DNA of 38,381 bases from Helochares maculicollis (lineage: Eukaryota; Arthropoda; Insecta; Coleoptera; Hydrophilidae). The translations under genes and the position numbers were made by a program. How positions within the stretch are numbered: the stretch's first letter is position 1; every line of letters starts with the position of its first letter. Below are positions 11,501-24,359 of the stretch, piece by piece. The notes under the pieces were generated by a model, which made no database searches, was not told the origin of the DNA, and was given only the letters and a program-made list of their open reading frames with translations. The stretch covers positions 1-38,381 of the forward strand of contig JAWQRO010000472.1 in assembly GCA_033557835.1 (NCBI GenBank), given 5' to 3'.

Positions 11501-13394
11501 ATTTGTTTAACCCTCTAGTAAAAAGCGTCAATATTTTAGTTACTAGTTTGTAGGGAATGCTTTTTTGTAAATATAAAAGCTATTTTAAGCATTATTTTGT
11601 TTTCCATATTCCTTAATGGGTCCCCTTTTCGAGAGTGATAAGCGAGCGAATCCTAAGTAAGCGAAGCAAAAGCGTTCCCATTTCTTGAATATCCTGTTAT
11701 CTCATGGTTCATTTTCGTCAGCTACAAAAATACATAATTTTGTTCAAATAAATTTGATTAACGAATAGAAAGTTACTATCACGATTGAAGGCATATTGTT
11801 TGTTTAATGTTAGTTATCCTAAATGTAACTCTGTGTGTTATTAATGATAAAAAGCTACTAGATACAAATCAATTACATGTTTACGGACTTATTTTTAGAT
11901 TTAATATTCTTTTGCAAGCTCGTGCACATGTTATGTTGCTTTCTAAACATTTTTGTTAGTTCTTCAGCTTACTTCCAGAGCTTTCTCTTTCTGAGTCAAC
12001 TTAATTAAATGTTTCTAAATGCCAAAGATGCGATAAGAAGGATAAACTATACAAGAGCAAATATGAGCTGTTTTGTATCCAAAACTATTTGTACTGCTTA
12101 TAAAACAGACTTTTCAAACTTTGACGTGTTTTATATGCTTGAGATGTTCACATTTTTTTTTAAAGAAGTTGATCTGTTGTGATTGTGATGTCGGTATTTA
12201 TATAGATATAAAGTTGCCATTGTATCCACATAATGGTCTATCAAGGTCATTTCGATTATCTTTAAACTATTCATATTTTCAACATTTTTAATTCTATATA
12301 CCACCTTGAGAATATTTTCTCCGGCTTTAAAATAAACATTGTTACCTCAAAATTTCAATATTCACTCTCTAAGGCGGCACCTTCTAATTGTTGCTTTAAC
12401 CATATACTCAAGCCTGAATATTGGCTATAGTTGTGGTGAAGCAGATTTACTTTTTTTAATTAATTGCATACACTGATATTGCACACCATTTAATTTTGAG
12501 TCACATCCCTTCATCTTCCCGAAAAGACCTCGTAAAGTTACAGTAAATACCTACATTCCTTTTAAGATATTATTTGGATTTGCATGCTCATGGTAAAGGG
12601 AGTTGAATTGTTAGATCTAAAAAAAATCATCACTGTCATTCGTTACGTCAACAGTTCTTACTCTGTCAGCTCTATGCAAGTCTTTGATGAAAACTTGACT
12701 ATATTTATAAAATCTCCATTCCATCTCTTCAGATCTTTGTAAAATATATTTTCTTGCAACCTTTAATTTTGGAGAAAAAAGTATGATATGTTTCTATGTA
12801 AAATGTTACGGTCACATACTTTTCTTAGACACAGAAATAGGAAATGTATTTAATATATTAATATTGTGCTAAAACTATCAAGTCTAAGCTGATTATATAT
12901 GTTAAAATCGACTAAATAGAAGCGAGAAGACTTGGAAAACTGCAAAAGTGTTTTCATCAGAATAACAACAGACCATGCACCTACTATATATGGAGTCTTA
13001 CTAAAAGCCTTGAGAGCTTAGATGGGTAGTTTTGATGATTCTATCTTATTGTTAGAATCTTGCACCAATAGGATACCAGATTATTATAAAGAAAAGATTG
13101 ATTTTTGAATACATTTCTCTGGAAGCCATAAAACAGCCAAAATTTGTCTAAATTTCGTAGCTGCTTCTCTATTTTACTCCAGTTTTAAAATTGATACTTT
13201 TAGGACAAGCACATTTAGAATTAAAAGCCTTGAAAACTTGCTTAGAAGTGGCAATTTCGGAAATTTCATTCTTATTCATTGTCTACACCATAAATGATTT
13301 GGACTGGACACTTTTTCTTGTATTGTGTTCTAGAATTTAATGATTCCGTTTTCGCATAGAATCGCATATTCCTTTCAAATACAATTCGACAATG
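8509..13394. other. AT-rich unique-looking DNA, no gene seen
   Basis: There are no transposon ends, domains or RNA genes. Minus-strand frames at about 9590-10120 stay open in more than one overlapping frame because the plus strand is pyrimidine-rich there (for example 9930-10090). That is a compositional effect, not a coding signal. A short CATCG-type tandem repeat lies at 9588-9618. The rest is ordinary AT-rich sequence. Confidence 0.6.
9588..9618 (+). repeat. short CATCG-type tandem repeat
   Basis: About five imperfect copies of the 5-bp word catcg, interrupted once by gcagcc. It borders the pyrimidine-rich patch that runs to about 10120. Confidence 0.6.
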
Positions 13395-13396
13395 TA

Positions 13397-13429
13397 CTAG
13401 GTTGTTCATAAAGTTTGCGGTTTGATAAG
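13397..13429 (+). repeat. left terminal inverted repeat of mariner 2
   Basis: Starts CTAGGTTGTTCATAAAG after TA. It pairs imperfectly with 14628-14661. Confidence 0.88.
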
Positions 13430-13573
13430 AAAGGGCGTTTCTGCTAATCTAAATGATTTTTGTTATGTTGGCACACTCTTTATATGAACGTATGTGAAGT
13501 TTCACTTCAATCTATCAATTCATTCTTTGTTTGCAAGCCCTTTAATATCAACCTATCACAGAATTTTCTTAGA

Positions 13574-14593
13574 ATGGAAAAATCAAGTACCTTGCAGTGA
13601 TTGAATTTTCATTTTTGGTAGGTTTAAAAGCAAAGGAAATTTATGAACGAATGTTGAAAGTGTGTAAAGACTCTACCTCTTCAATTAGTTTAGTAGAAAG
13701 ATGGGATGCTAAATGTAGTCGTGGTACAAGCCGTGAAGACCATTCACGTCAAGGACGTCCAAAAACAGCAACGACACCAGAAATCTTAGAAAAAATACAG
13801 GATATCGCATTGGAAAATCATCGAGCGATTGAAAGAGATTTAGTAGAAACTCTTTAATAGGTATCTGATTGGGCAGTCTAAGCAATATTTTGACTGAAGT
13901 ATTTCAAAAAGGTGTCTGCGCAATAGGTGCCGCATTCGATAGGAATTGAACAAAAATATATTCGAATGCGACTTTTTCAGCAGCATTTAGAGCGTTTTCG
14001 GTAGGATAAAGTGGATTTTGTGCGTTGGTTCATCCCTATGGATGAGATTTGGGTCTATTACCATGATCTTGAATCAAAACAAGAGGGTAAAGAGTAGAGT
14101 GAACCTATTTCTTCGGCTCCGAAACGAGTTCGTGTCCAGAAATCGGCCAAAAAGATGTTGGCATCAGTTGTTTGGGAGGCGAATGCATTTTTATTTGTAG
14201 ACTACTTGTAAACTGATAAAACAATAAATTCTGAATATTATTATTGTAACCTTTTAGACTAGCTGAAGAGAAAAATTTGTGGAAAAAGATCCGGTTCGCA
14301 GAAGAAAAATGATAATTTTTCATCAGGACAATGCACCGTGTCACAAGAGCATTTTGACAATGATTAAAATCCATGAATTAAAATTGAAATTGTTGAAGAA
14401 TCCACCGTATTCACCAGATTGGGTCCAATGCGACTTCCGTCTGTTTCTAGATTTAAAAAAATGAATGCGTTGAAAGTGTTTTTCATCAAATAAAGAGGTC
14501 ATTACAGATGTGGAAGCGTATATTGCAGCCTTTGGAAGGGGAATTTTGCTGGAACGGAAGTTTATTGATATTCACGGAGACTGTACTGATTAA
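13574..14593 (+). pseudogene. mariner transposase, broken (DD34D family)
   Basis: Starts at the ATG at 13574 and ends at TAA 14591-14593 after a C-terminal IDIHGDCTD. One A is missing from the A tract just after the start, so the long frame is picked up only from about 13583. Visible in order: a DNA-binding half with the linker QGRPKTATT (near 13755), FVRWFIPMDEIW carrying the first catalytic aspartate (about 14018-14050), HQDNAPCH with the second (near 14330), and YSPDWVQCDF with the third (near 14410-14440). The last two are 34 residues apart, so all three aspartates survive. It is inactivated by the early frameshift, a TAA near 13855, a TAG near 14097, TAA/TAG codons at about 14207-14263, a frameshift before 14280, and TGA near 14462. 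No host function is suggested. Confidence 0.92.
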
Positions 14594-14627
14594 CAGTGTA
14601 GATTTCAAACCATAAAATTATATTTTT

Positions 14628-14661
14628 CTTATCGAACGGCAAAACTTGTTCCACAACGTAG
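14628..14661 (-). repeat. right terminal inverted repeat of mariner 2
   Basis: Its reverse complement starts CTACGTTGTGGAACAAG and ends TTCGATAAG, matching the left end at the outer and inner segments. TA follows at 14662-14663. Confidence 0.88.
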
Positions 14662-14663
14662 TA

Positions 14664-15280
14664 GGTTGGTGCATATTAAAATAGAAAAAATCTATTTTGT
14701 GTATATATGCAATTAAATATCTCTGTTAAAAGTATCGATTCCTGAAATCATTACAGCGAATAGTTTTAGTGCTTCTAAAAAATATCGTACCTCAACATTC
14801 TATATGATATAAATATGATATTTGGTGTGCACACTCTCTTTTTTTAATCATTTCGCAGAAATTTTACTAAGGAAGGACGTCAAATTGACGTAACTGAGCA
14901 ATGATATGAAGTATGGTTTTCTATGTATAACAATTTTGAAGGCATTATTAATGCTACATCAAAAACTATCCTAAGAGCAATCAAGATATTCGTTATACTC
15001 TTTCAAACTATGCATTTATTGAATTAAAAATTTCTTATTGCCATGACTATCAAGAAATTGTTGACCCAATACAGGGACACGCTTTATATCCTTTGCTTCA
15101 CTTGAGGGAAAACTGCTTATTCTATAAATTTGAAACAGCCCTAAGATAGCAAATTCTATAGTTTATTCAATTGAAGTGAAATCAATATACTATACATACT
15201 TTTAAACTTGATATATTATATTGTTTATGCATAATTAGATATTTGAGCGCATAGAAGGGCAATGGAACTGAAATTCAATA
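14664..15280. other. AT-rich DNA beside mariner 2, possible old mariner end
   Basis: No reading frame of interest. Immediately after the right end of mariner 2 the sequence reads TAGGTTGGTGCATATT, which resembles the outer end of another mariner type. I could not find its partner or any transposase motif downstream, so this is only a hint. A 7-bp-stem hairpin (AAAATAG/CTATTTT) lies at about 14677-14697. Confidence 0.35.
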
Positions 15281-17300
15281 CGCTAACTAATGGTCATACT
15301 GACAGATTCGTTATGACAAATGGCATAGGCATGTGTCGCAGGATACGGAGAGGCAGAGGAGACATAGACAGTCCTTTGCGTTAGTCCTGCCACCCATCCT
15401 CCCACGTGGCAGAGTCGTCTCTCTGTCCAATGGCTTAAGCTGCTGCGCTTTAATCATCAATGTCATTACTGTGTCTTAGATTAACGAGTCTGTTAATAGT
15501 GTGACAGGAGTGCTGCTATTTAAACGGGTGCATATAGATTTTCCTTGTTTGTATATGTAATCAGCTTCAATGGCTTTTAAGAATTTTTCTCGTAAATACT
15601 ATCGTGAATTCATCTAGGAATTAGCACCAAAAGGCTAATATCACATACTTATTTAATAACTATTATTTGCCAAACTGTCGTTTTTTTTGTACTATGTATT
15701 CTGACTTACTATTTGCAAACGGATTTATGCCAGTTTAGAGTTACAACGAACTATTAAATTAATGCTACCAACATTCAATTCTTAAACCCAGCATAGCTTA
15801 CACTCAAAGTGCAAAAGCGATCCGATTTTATGGTAGCACTAAGGAATCGTTTGAAGTGTTGCGATCTCTACGAAGTGTGAAGAAGGCAATTAAAGAAAAT
15901 CGATAGGTGATTGCGAAGCTCAGTACGAACTCGGGCAGTAATTAGGCTCGAACTCGTCAAAAACTAACCGACAATTTGCCGCTTCGTTAAGATGCAGCGG
16001 CTACTAGATGCAACTATAACGAATTGCATATTACAATTTTAAATGTGCCATTTAGTTGAGAATGTACCGAACAGGCGCGAATTACCGGCCGGTGGAAGGC
16101 AGGCCGGTCACATTCTAACCGGGACGATGCTCGTACTGAGTAATATTTCCAGATTTTTAATACTTGAAATTCTTGTGTGGTCTCATATGGATAATCAATT
16201 AATGACAGACGGATGATTTTAATGTTCTGTATTATTAAAAGATGTTCGGGACGTATCAGATGCATTTATTTACGTTTTCATTTTCATGTTCGATCTAATG
16301 AAGATAATTTTTTACACGGGATTAGGTTACCGAACCGCTTGCATGTTTTATTTATACTTTTGTGTATCCATACGGCCGCTGCTGAGATGTGCGTTGTCCA
16401 GTAGCCGGTGGAGTCATTAGAATTTATAATTTTGATGAAATCAGCTGATTAAATAATATGATTAAGTGGAGGCATATGGAGCACTAAGAGGCCCGAATGC
16501 CTCAGAGGTAATGATTAAAAATCGGTTTTAATAACCATGTCTGCTCTGCAGCACACTCGGCTTTCTTCATTAGGGACGTCTTATCAGCATACTTCCTAAG
16601 CTATCCAGTTTGATACTAGTAGACGCAACCGTAGATTTGTTTTGAGGAGAATATTTTTGCCAGCGCAAGGCCGAACCCCCCAGGAGCAAAAATTGTGTCG
16701 CGAAGAAACCAACAAGACAATAAAACCCAAGAATGCCCGCGACATTTAAAATAAAACGAGCCATTACCATGAGAAAGAGAAGAAAAATGACGAAGAATCC
16801 GAACCATCCAAAACCAATCAAACCGAATAACTAACTCGAAATCCGTGGATAATTGGTATAAATACCAATCTTTATATAAATTAGTACATATGGGAAATGC
16901 ATTTAGCATGCGGTGATACAGGTCCATATTTTAACTTACAATTAAAAATCCCACCGGCCATCCTTGTCCCACCTATGCGGCGGCCAGGCAAGAAATCCGA
17001 GAAGGACAGTGGCGTAGGGCCAGTTTGGCCCCCTGCCGACGATCTCCGGGTAGGGGGGCGCCCATAACTCAAAACTACTGATAATATGGACATACTGGTT
17101 GCAATTATATGGGACGTCAAAGATATATTTATGGGGCCAGTTCCATGGGAGCACCCGCTGACAATGTATCTGTCTTGACCATGTATGTGAAGCGAGCTTG
17201 TGCCGTATAGACTGTTTTACAGGTGTGTTCTGGGAGGTGAACCGTGGCGTATCGGAACCCTATGATCGATTTTCGAACCCCATAAATAACTGGGATTGAG
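15281..17300. other. CpG-richer non-coding block, candidate regulatory DNA
   Basis: G+C and CpG rise against the flanks, notably at 15330-15450 and 16960-17070. Minus-strand frames between 16570 and 17154 are open in overlapping registers, and one encodes a hydrophobic stretch. They overlap each other, lack a start context or splice evidence, and read from a pyrimidine-rich strand, so I do not call genes. The patch at 15440-15500 has homeodomain-type (TTAATCATCAATGTC) motifs. A regulatory role is inference. Confidence 0.3.
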
Positions 17301-18004
17301 CAATTTGTAATTGTTCAACAGGTAATAAAACATTCCCGTTTCAATTAAAAATCTTTATGTTAATAACGATGAGGTTGCTCGTTTGAAAATAACAAAAGAA
17401 AAAGGTAATAAGATAAATTTTTACATTCCCGCATACTACGCGATAGTGTATTGGTTAAAACTATTGAAATTGGCAGATGGGAAATTTCGATTTCATCCTA
17501 AAACTTGATCCGAGTATTACTGATTTTTTTAAATACAAATTTTTTCTTCAATGTACTTCAAAGTTTTTATTGAAAGTTTTATACATGCTATACACAATAA
17601 ACTTCTCATCTTTATTTTCATCAGTTTTCAACCTGTAGTTTTCGTTTTTGAAAGTGTTAAAAAATATTTAAATGTATGTAAGTTTTAAGGTGATACAAAT
17701 TGTATCAACTGGTTTTTCAGAACTCTGCTGCTTATATTTGTCTTCAAATGTCTAGGTTTCTCTTTGAGCAATATTAAAATAGTCAAAAATCAGATACTAC
17801 TATATACTACTATATATGAGCGTAGCTTAATTCCGCTAATCATTTATCTTCTTTTTATTATGTTACTATTTACTAACGTATGAGGAAATCTTGAGGGTAG
17901 ACCGCCTCGATTGTTTACTACCTTTATATTTAGTTTACACTTATCTACAATTAATTTTTATTTTATAAATTCGTGGTCTTTTTCAAGAATAATAAAGTAA
18001 TTCT
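17301..18004. other. AT-rich DNA, no feature seen
   Basis: No open frame, repeat or RNA gene could be supported. The left end of the neighbouring mariner remnant could not be located here. Confidence 0.5.
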
Positions 18005-18790
18005 AACGCTTCAACAGAATACCAGAGAGCGTTAAAACATTTCGATTCATTTCGTGGACAACCAGTTATCTTCAGTCTCATAATAGGTTTCCGTGTCAGC
18101 GTTAACGTCTTCATTTGAGTGAAATCTATTTCCGGAGAGCATTTTTAAGGTCTATGAGTGAGTAGTTAACTTGCCGGGAGTTAAATCTGGCGAATAAGGT
18201 GGGTGCGAAAACAGATCGCTGTGTAGTTTTTAGAGTTGAATATGGTAGTGGACAAATTATCAAACATTACATAGTCTTGGTGAAAGAGCACTTTTATCTT
18301 CTTCGTATGGAGACGTTATTTCACGATTTCCACCTTGTTCCAGTTGGGTCAAATACCGATACCTATTTATGGTGTAGCCTTTTTCAAGACAGTCGACTAA
18401 CAAAATACTAACGCTTTAAATTTGTCAACTAAATTTTATGTATTGGATCGTTTTTGGCAAGGCTTCTGTCTGCTGATTTGAGTAGTGGCGGGTTCAAGTG
18501 TTGTCCATTGTTATGTACCGATGCAAACAGTATTTTCTGTCTTGCTGAAACAGCTGAAAACAGCTTTTTAAAATCATCGACACGATGTTGTTTTCCGTAC
18601 ATTGTGAGCAAACGTGGTACCCATTTCGAAAAGAGCTTTTTCACGAAAATGTTTATTTTTACTAATACGGCATCGTTTAGAGTAAGCAAAGTACTTCACC
18701 ATCATTTGTCTCGATGAAGTAGCGTCCATATAATACCCATCGAACTTATCGTAGGCTTGAATGGTGATTTTATCCATCAAAAAGAAATGA
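18005..18790 (-). pseudogene. decayed mariner transposase remnant
   Basis: Read on the minus strand in shifting frames, mariner landmarks appear in the right order. KLFSKWVPRLLT lies near 18605-18640. RYITMDNT, carrying the first catalytic aspartate (codon 18503-18505), is followed directly by a TGA. LLVDCLEKGYTINR lies near 18360-18410. VLFHQDY, with the second aspartate, is at 18274-18276. HPPYSPDLTP is at about 18181-18205. RFHSNEDVNADTE (near 18095-18135) is the usual C-terminal segment. At the third catalytic position the residue is lysine, and several stops and frameshifts intervene. No terminal inverted repeats could be found, so limits are approximate and the element may be truncated, especially in the DNA-binding half. 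The wording is closest to the irritans-type mariners, as in mariners 1 and 2. It is an old, dead copy. Confidence 0.82.
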
Positions 18791-20469
18791 TAAATTAACT
18801 AACGAAATGGCTTTGAATCCATTGTGAACTAATGATTGAGCTATCAGAAAATGGTAGGTGTCTTCTGAAGATTTGGATTTTTTATGAATGTTGCCTCATA
18901 AGTGTTATTCTATCAAATGTTCAGCCAATGCGTTGCTACATAAAATTTAGCTTTAAATTTAAGATCCTTGTAAAAACCTTTATGACATTTACTGCAGATT
19001 TTGCAAACAATAAAAGTGTTAAAGGACATCTCTTTAAGAGCACCAATAGCACTTTACTTTTGAGATGTTCCTTGATGTAACTCGCTCGCCTACAATTAAA
19101 AGCGCCAATCTAAGTACCTTTTATATTTACAGCTTCTAAAAGCAGGGTATTCAACCTCCAATTTTAAGAGAGTCTTAAGAAGATAGCATAGAATGTAACG
19201 AAACAAATAACTGATTACTAATAATTTTAATGCAATTTTGTCTTCACTCTTTGCAATCGATGTGCAGCCTGAGAATAGAACTTTAACAAACAACAGACCC
19301 TTGGACTTTCTTTACTTCAAACTAGAATCATCTTACTCAGAGTTTGACCATGATGGCTAATAGACAAGATAGCGCTTCTGTGCTTGAATTTCAATTAAAA
19401 AAATTAAAATCTGTATCTGTGTTGAAATACAGTTCTTATCAAATTTTCGTTCGATCTAAGTATCAGATGATCTATTTAGTATTTTTCTCGAAAACTTCTG
19501 CAACTTAATCTTCTAGAATATTTTTCAACTGTATAAGTTTCCAATTGTATAATTTATGTTCTGGAAATTCTTTCAAGGTTTCATGGTATTTAGATGCCAA
19601 GAAAATGGATGGAGTGTGCTGTTTCTGAATAAATATGGAGTACTGACGCTCTTAGTGGGGGTAGAATTGCTTATAAGCAAAGAATAGTTTTCTGAATATT
19701 AGAAGTATTGTTATTGTTACTTCAAGCTTTCCGACATGATTTCAATTTAAGAATTTATAACACCTCTAGTTCTGTACTCTACTCTTTAATTCTTTAACTT
19801 TAAAATATGCAATTTGAAATCAGTACCACATTTACAAGTGTAAATTGATTTAAAAAGTGGGTATGTCCTTACTCAATAGTTTTTTGAGTATGCACACCAT
19901 TCTTTTAATATATACTAGCGAACCCTAAGAGCAAAAGTTTTAATTTTGAGATCTATATTATACATCAAGCCACAAATGGAATTGTTTTAACTTATAAATG
20001 TTTACAAAATACAGCAAATTTCTGGATCTACCCTATTTTTTCTCTCTGTTCTAAAGCGTTATCTGCATATCTAATTTTTATTTGATAATTTAAACCTGTG
20101 TTCTTTTGATTTTTACTCATTTGTATGATGTTGTCTTCTGCTGGTCTATTAACTTTCGTCAGGAATTGACACCCTTGTTTGAGGGGAAAAATCCAACTTA
20201 GTTTTGCCAGCGTGCTAAAGGAAAAACAACCTAATTTGTGGACTTTAGAGATATAGTGACTATTCTCAAACAGGGTTTTGCACAATTAATTTCCAATACT
20301 TAACTCACATGTTAAAAACGCCACTGTGACCACGACCTGGTATTTTCTACGTATTAATAAAAATGTTGAAAATTTTGCTAATTTGGAAACCCTGGCAAAA
20401 TTGAAATGATGCCGATAGACCATGTTGGGTTAAAGAGGATTATGCAGACACAAAGACACAGCTATTGCT
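18791..20469. other. AT-rich DNA, no gene seen
   Basis: Frames of 65-85 codons occur on both strands without recognisable domains. No repeats or transposon ends were noticed. Confidence 0.55.
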
Positions 20470-20969
20470 ATAAACATACTGGCGTCATAATCAAACACGT
20501 CGTTAGATCCTTCAGAACCTTGAGATTATTTTTTTCATGAACGCAAAACCGTCCTTATCAAAGAGAAATAGAAAAAGAACAGAAACAACCATTGAAGTCA
20601 AATTTTATAGTTTCATTTAAAACATAACGTGACCTCTAAAAAAGATCGTTTTGTGTTACTATCTTCCGCCGAAAGAAATACGATTACATCATACATCGCA
20701 AACTAACGTCACCTTTATCTCTACAAAAATACTGGCATTATAATCAAAACAATGCGTTAGATCCGTCATAATCACGAGATAAATTTATTTCCCGAAAAAA
20801 AAACCTTCCTGATAATATAAAGACAGAAAAAAGAATATAAACAACCATTGAAGTAAAATTTTATTCGAGCGCGTTGTTTTTAGAACTGCAGATCGAACGT
20901 GACCTCGAAAGAATATCGCTTTATATTTCCACCGCAAGAAGGGTGGCTACATCATTCATCGCAAACTAA
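20470..20969 (+). repeat. diverged two-copy direct (tandem) duplication
   Basis: Copy 1 (about 20470-20706) and copy 2 (about 20722-20969) share blocks in the same order. These are actggc.tcataatcaaa, gcgttagatcc, acaaccattgaagt.aaattttat, cgtgacctc.aaa, and a final tcatcgcaaactaa. Corresponding points are 253 bp apart at the left and 263 bp at the right, so small indels have accumulated. No coding or terminal repeat was seen. A fragment of a dispersed repeat is an alternative. Confidence 0.88.
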
Positions 20970-23900
20970 ACAATAACTTAGTTGTCGACATTCTTTAACG
21001 TTAAAAATCGATTGCTACTTCAATACGATGGTCTGCAGTCATTTTCTATCACCATTAATAATAATAATTATAGATAAAATGCAGAAATTGTTAAATAACG
21101 AAGTATGTAAATATCTTATTGGCTGGCTGGTTAAATTCAATATTATTTCGCATCAAATAAAAAACTTGCACCGCTTCTCGGGCGTGTCTGGTTGTAAATT
21201 TTTTGCGCTTTACGTTTTTTGATGAGCATCCGCTTTCATTTTTATCACTTCATGCTTAGTAAGCTCAGATGATTTGCATATTAGTAAATATGTCATAAGA
21301 CATGAAGAAAAGTTTAGCTAGCTTACGTAATAGTAAATAGTGTATTAAGAACAAATTGAAATGAACGTAATCCGACCAAACATGTGGCGCTTGTTTTTCT
21401 CTCCGGTTGAAATTTATTAGGCAGTTAACTTTTTCGCTCGTCTTTATTTCTTTTCATTTCAACGATGTTTCTTTTTGTCTAGATGCTTTAAACGTAAACA
21501 AGAAGGTGCTTCTTTGAAATACCGATAAAATTCGTCTGTGTTCGACCGACGACGTCAGTTATAGGAAATTCCATATATGTACATGTAATTAATATCTCGG
21601 TTACTAATTATGTGCCAAACTGCAAACAAAAACCTATCGCTTATTATTTCTTATATCTACCACCCTTTCAAGTTTTGTAACTTAATTTTGAAATAGGCTG
21701 TATAATGTTGTAGTAAGGGCAACTTCAACGTAGATGTAAGTTTGATCATCATTTTAAAATGTTTAAGGAATTCTCATTTGTTTTTAACCCATTCTAAAGG
21801 CGGAAAGATTATTTTAAGTATACATTTCATGTAACACATCTCCAATACCAACAATGCTGTTTACTTAAGACTCATTTACAATTGAAAAAGTTAGAAATTT
21901 AAACTTCGCAATAAACTGCTATAGCTATTATAGTTAGGAAAAACTTCAAAATGCCACTTTCAATGCTTCAATGAAGTCAGAAATTTGTATCTACCACTTT
22001 TTAGTAGTATGTATAAAATAAATACTAGATAACTCTATTTCAGTGTACTTGCACAGAATTGGAAACTGTTTAGATAAAAACTAATTATGCCTTTGAAATT
22101 ATTAATTACTATAATTTGTAATTTCGGAATCTTTTGAAATTTATTTGTGGCAATGTTTGGAGTTGGAATATTGTAGGTCAAAAAGAAGTACATTTTATCC
22201 AATTTTTTATGGTACTGATTGTTCTGAGAATAATAGTTTAATAGCGACTTATCTGGTGCTGTTGAAAGTCCCAATTATATGATAGTACTCAATATAAAAG
22301 TATTTTGGAGGTTTAGCGATAAGAAAGGAGATCTCATGAGTTTGAGAGGAGACAGATTATCACTGTCGAGCGCCTCAGGGTACTTTATTCTATCTGAGTT
22401 GGCGTTTGAAGAAAAAATGACTTGCTAATTTGCAGATTGTACGCAGTAATTGTGAATATTATTCAATTTTGCTTAGCAAAATAGGAGTCTTAATGTGAAA
22501 ATCGAAGGCTAGGACAAGCTTGTTCGCCGGAGGCTCATTAGCGAAACCATTCAAATGAAAGCAATGAGAATAAAATAACGTGATTTTTAGTTGAACATTC
22601 AGAACACGCATCAACTCAAGCAATTAATTTTATTATCGATAGGCTTGATGACGGTGCGGCAAAACTATAGGTGCAGATAAGTTTAGTACTGTCTAAGTAG
22701 GAATTCAAATCTCAAAGCAACACCTCCTGAAAACAATGAACTTTTCGGCGTTTGACGAGGAGATTAAAAACGACGTGAAAAAATCCAAGTGGAACGATCG
22801 AGGTTTACTATTATCCCACGTTGCCATTTGCGGTCAATATAAATAAAAACACCTGTCTTCTAAAAATAATAAAGAGAGACGTTCATAGAAGCCATCCATT
22901 GGCCGTTTACCCCGGGCTTATCAAGATGCGAGTGAATCACTGGTATCAAGTAGAAGGCAAGTGGAAGGCTAAGAGCAGTACTGCCATAGAGTCTACACAC
23001 GACCAGAAAATGTCGACATTAATATTTTTCCACAATCGCAGCATAAATCAAAAGCATGTCAACAAATTTCAAGCAGAAACAACAGAAATCTTTAGGAGTA
23101 ATGGTCTTTATGGTGCGACGCCTTCATAGAATTGTCGTACTTATGTCAGTATAGTCACAGCAATCAAAATTCCTACAACCTGATTGACCTACGACCCCGC
23201 GACCATGAGCTCGTCTCGTTCTCAGAAACAGCAACTAGTCTTTAGACCTGATGTTCACAGGTGATACTTGGCTAGTTTTTAGGTAAATCGTAAATTTAAC
23301 TTTTATTTGTATTATATATGGTTATAATTGTAACTAGAAAATATTACGTCCATATAAAATTAAATGGCCTGCGTGGATGACATAATGTTTGATGGCTACT
23401 GTTGAATTGCCTGGTTGCGAGTGTCTTGTTATGATTTAATGCGTTTTTAGAGATGAGAAAGCTATTAAATGGCTTTGGGTCTAGTTTCAAGCGAGTAGGT
23501 TTGCTACGATCTATGATTTTTGTTAGATGGAAGCCTAATCGGTACTACCTCGTCCATTCGATTCCAACTTTTGCAGGAAGGGTACCGGAGGAAAATTTCT
23601 TCCCAGTAAAAAGTGTCGCCTAGAATTTGCCATTTAAGTCACGTCTGTGATCCCTCTACTCGTTGAGGATAGATCTTGCGAAATGGCGATGAAGAAACCA
23701 ATGGCGGTTGGCCGTGGCAGTACTATCAATTTATGAATTTTACTAAAGTATTGATTTTACGCGGCTATATAACTGGATGCGTGGCCAATAAATGTAAATT
23801 GTAATTTAACACCAGCGCTTAACTGATTCCTGCGTAGTTCTTTAAAGATTTTACCGTCTTCATCGGTTAATATTTCGCTTGGAACGTTGTTTAACAAGGC

Positions 23901-24359
23901 GTTTTGTAGATTTTTACTGATAATCCTATTTTTGTTGCCGATTGGAATGTTGTTAAGTGTTTACGAATAAGATTATTGCTGCGCAGTTTTCTGTAACCTG
24001 CCGATATGTGCCTGTGCTCCCTCTGAGTAAACTAAAAATCGATGCGAAATTATTAAAAAGCTACATCAACATCAAAAACAAGCAAGTATACGCTATGACT
24101 GAGTATTAAAAATCTGGTATGCTTTCGAAATGATTTGTTTGCGTTTTTCTTCACTTCATGAACAGCGTATTTATCGAAGGCATACCACAAGAGAATTCGC
24201 ATGCAGAAATTTAGTGCATTCACTACATCCACAGAAAATAGTTAACGACGCAATTACATATCAATTAAACTAAAGGAAACGTATTTGTGGTTTTTGAACA
24301 CGTTGTTACTCCTAGACAACCCCCGTTCTAACAGTTTAAAATTAATTAACAACTTAAAT
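20970..24359. other. mostly AT-rich DNA, no supported gene
   Basis: The longest frame is 102 codons at 22821-23129 on the plus strand, with no recognisable domain and no repeat context. I treat it as chance. The stretch 21340-21560 and 23500-23720 are somewhat richer in CpG. No RNA gene or transposon end was found. Confidence 0.5.

Larger units (their letters stand above)
13397..14661 (+). mobile_element. mariner transposon 2, full length, inactive
   Basis: A 1,265-bp element with imperfect terminal inverted repeats at 13397-13429 and 14628-14661, about three quarters identical with one base of length difference. It is flanked by TA at 13395-13396 and 14662-14663. The weaker agreement of its ends, compared with mariner 1, and the more broken gene suggest an older insertion. 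The inner part of the ends (gtttgcggtttgataag) is a mariner-like terminal sequence. Confidence 0.93.

Noticed and set aside
16570..17154. Overlapping minus-strand frames, one predicting hydrophobic membrane-like segments
   Set aside because: Frames overlap in several registers, and hydrophobicity follows from T-rich second codon positions on a pyrimidine-rich strand. No domain or splice signal supports a gene.
22821..23129. 102-codon plus-strand frame
   Set aside because: Not recognisable, no flanking repeat or splice context, and a length reached by chance in 38 kb of six-frame sequence.
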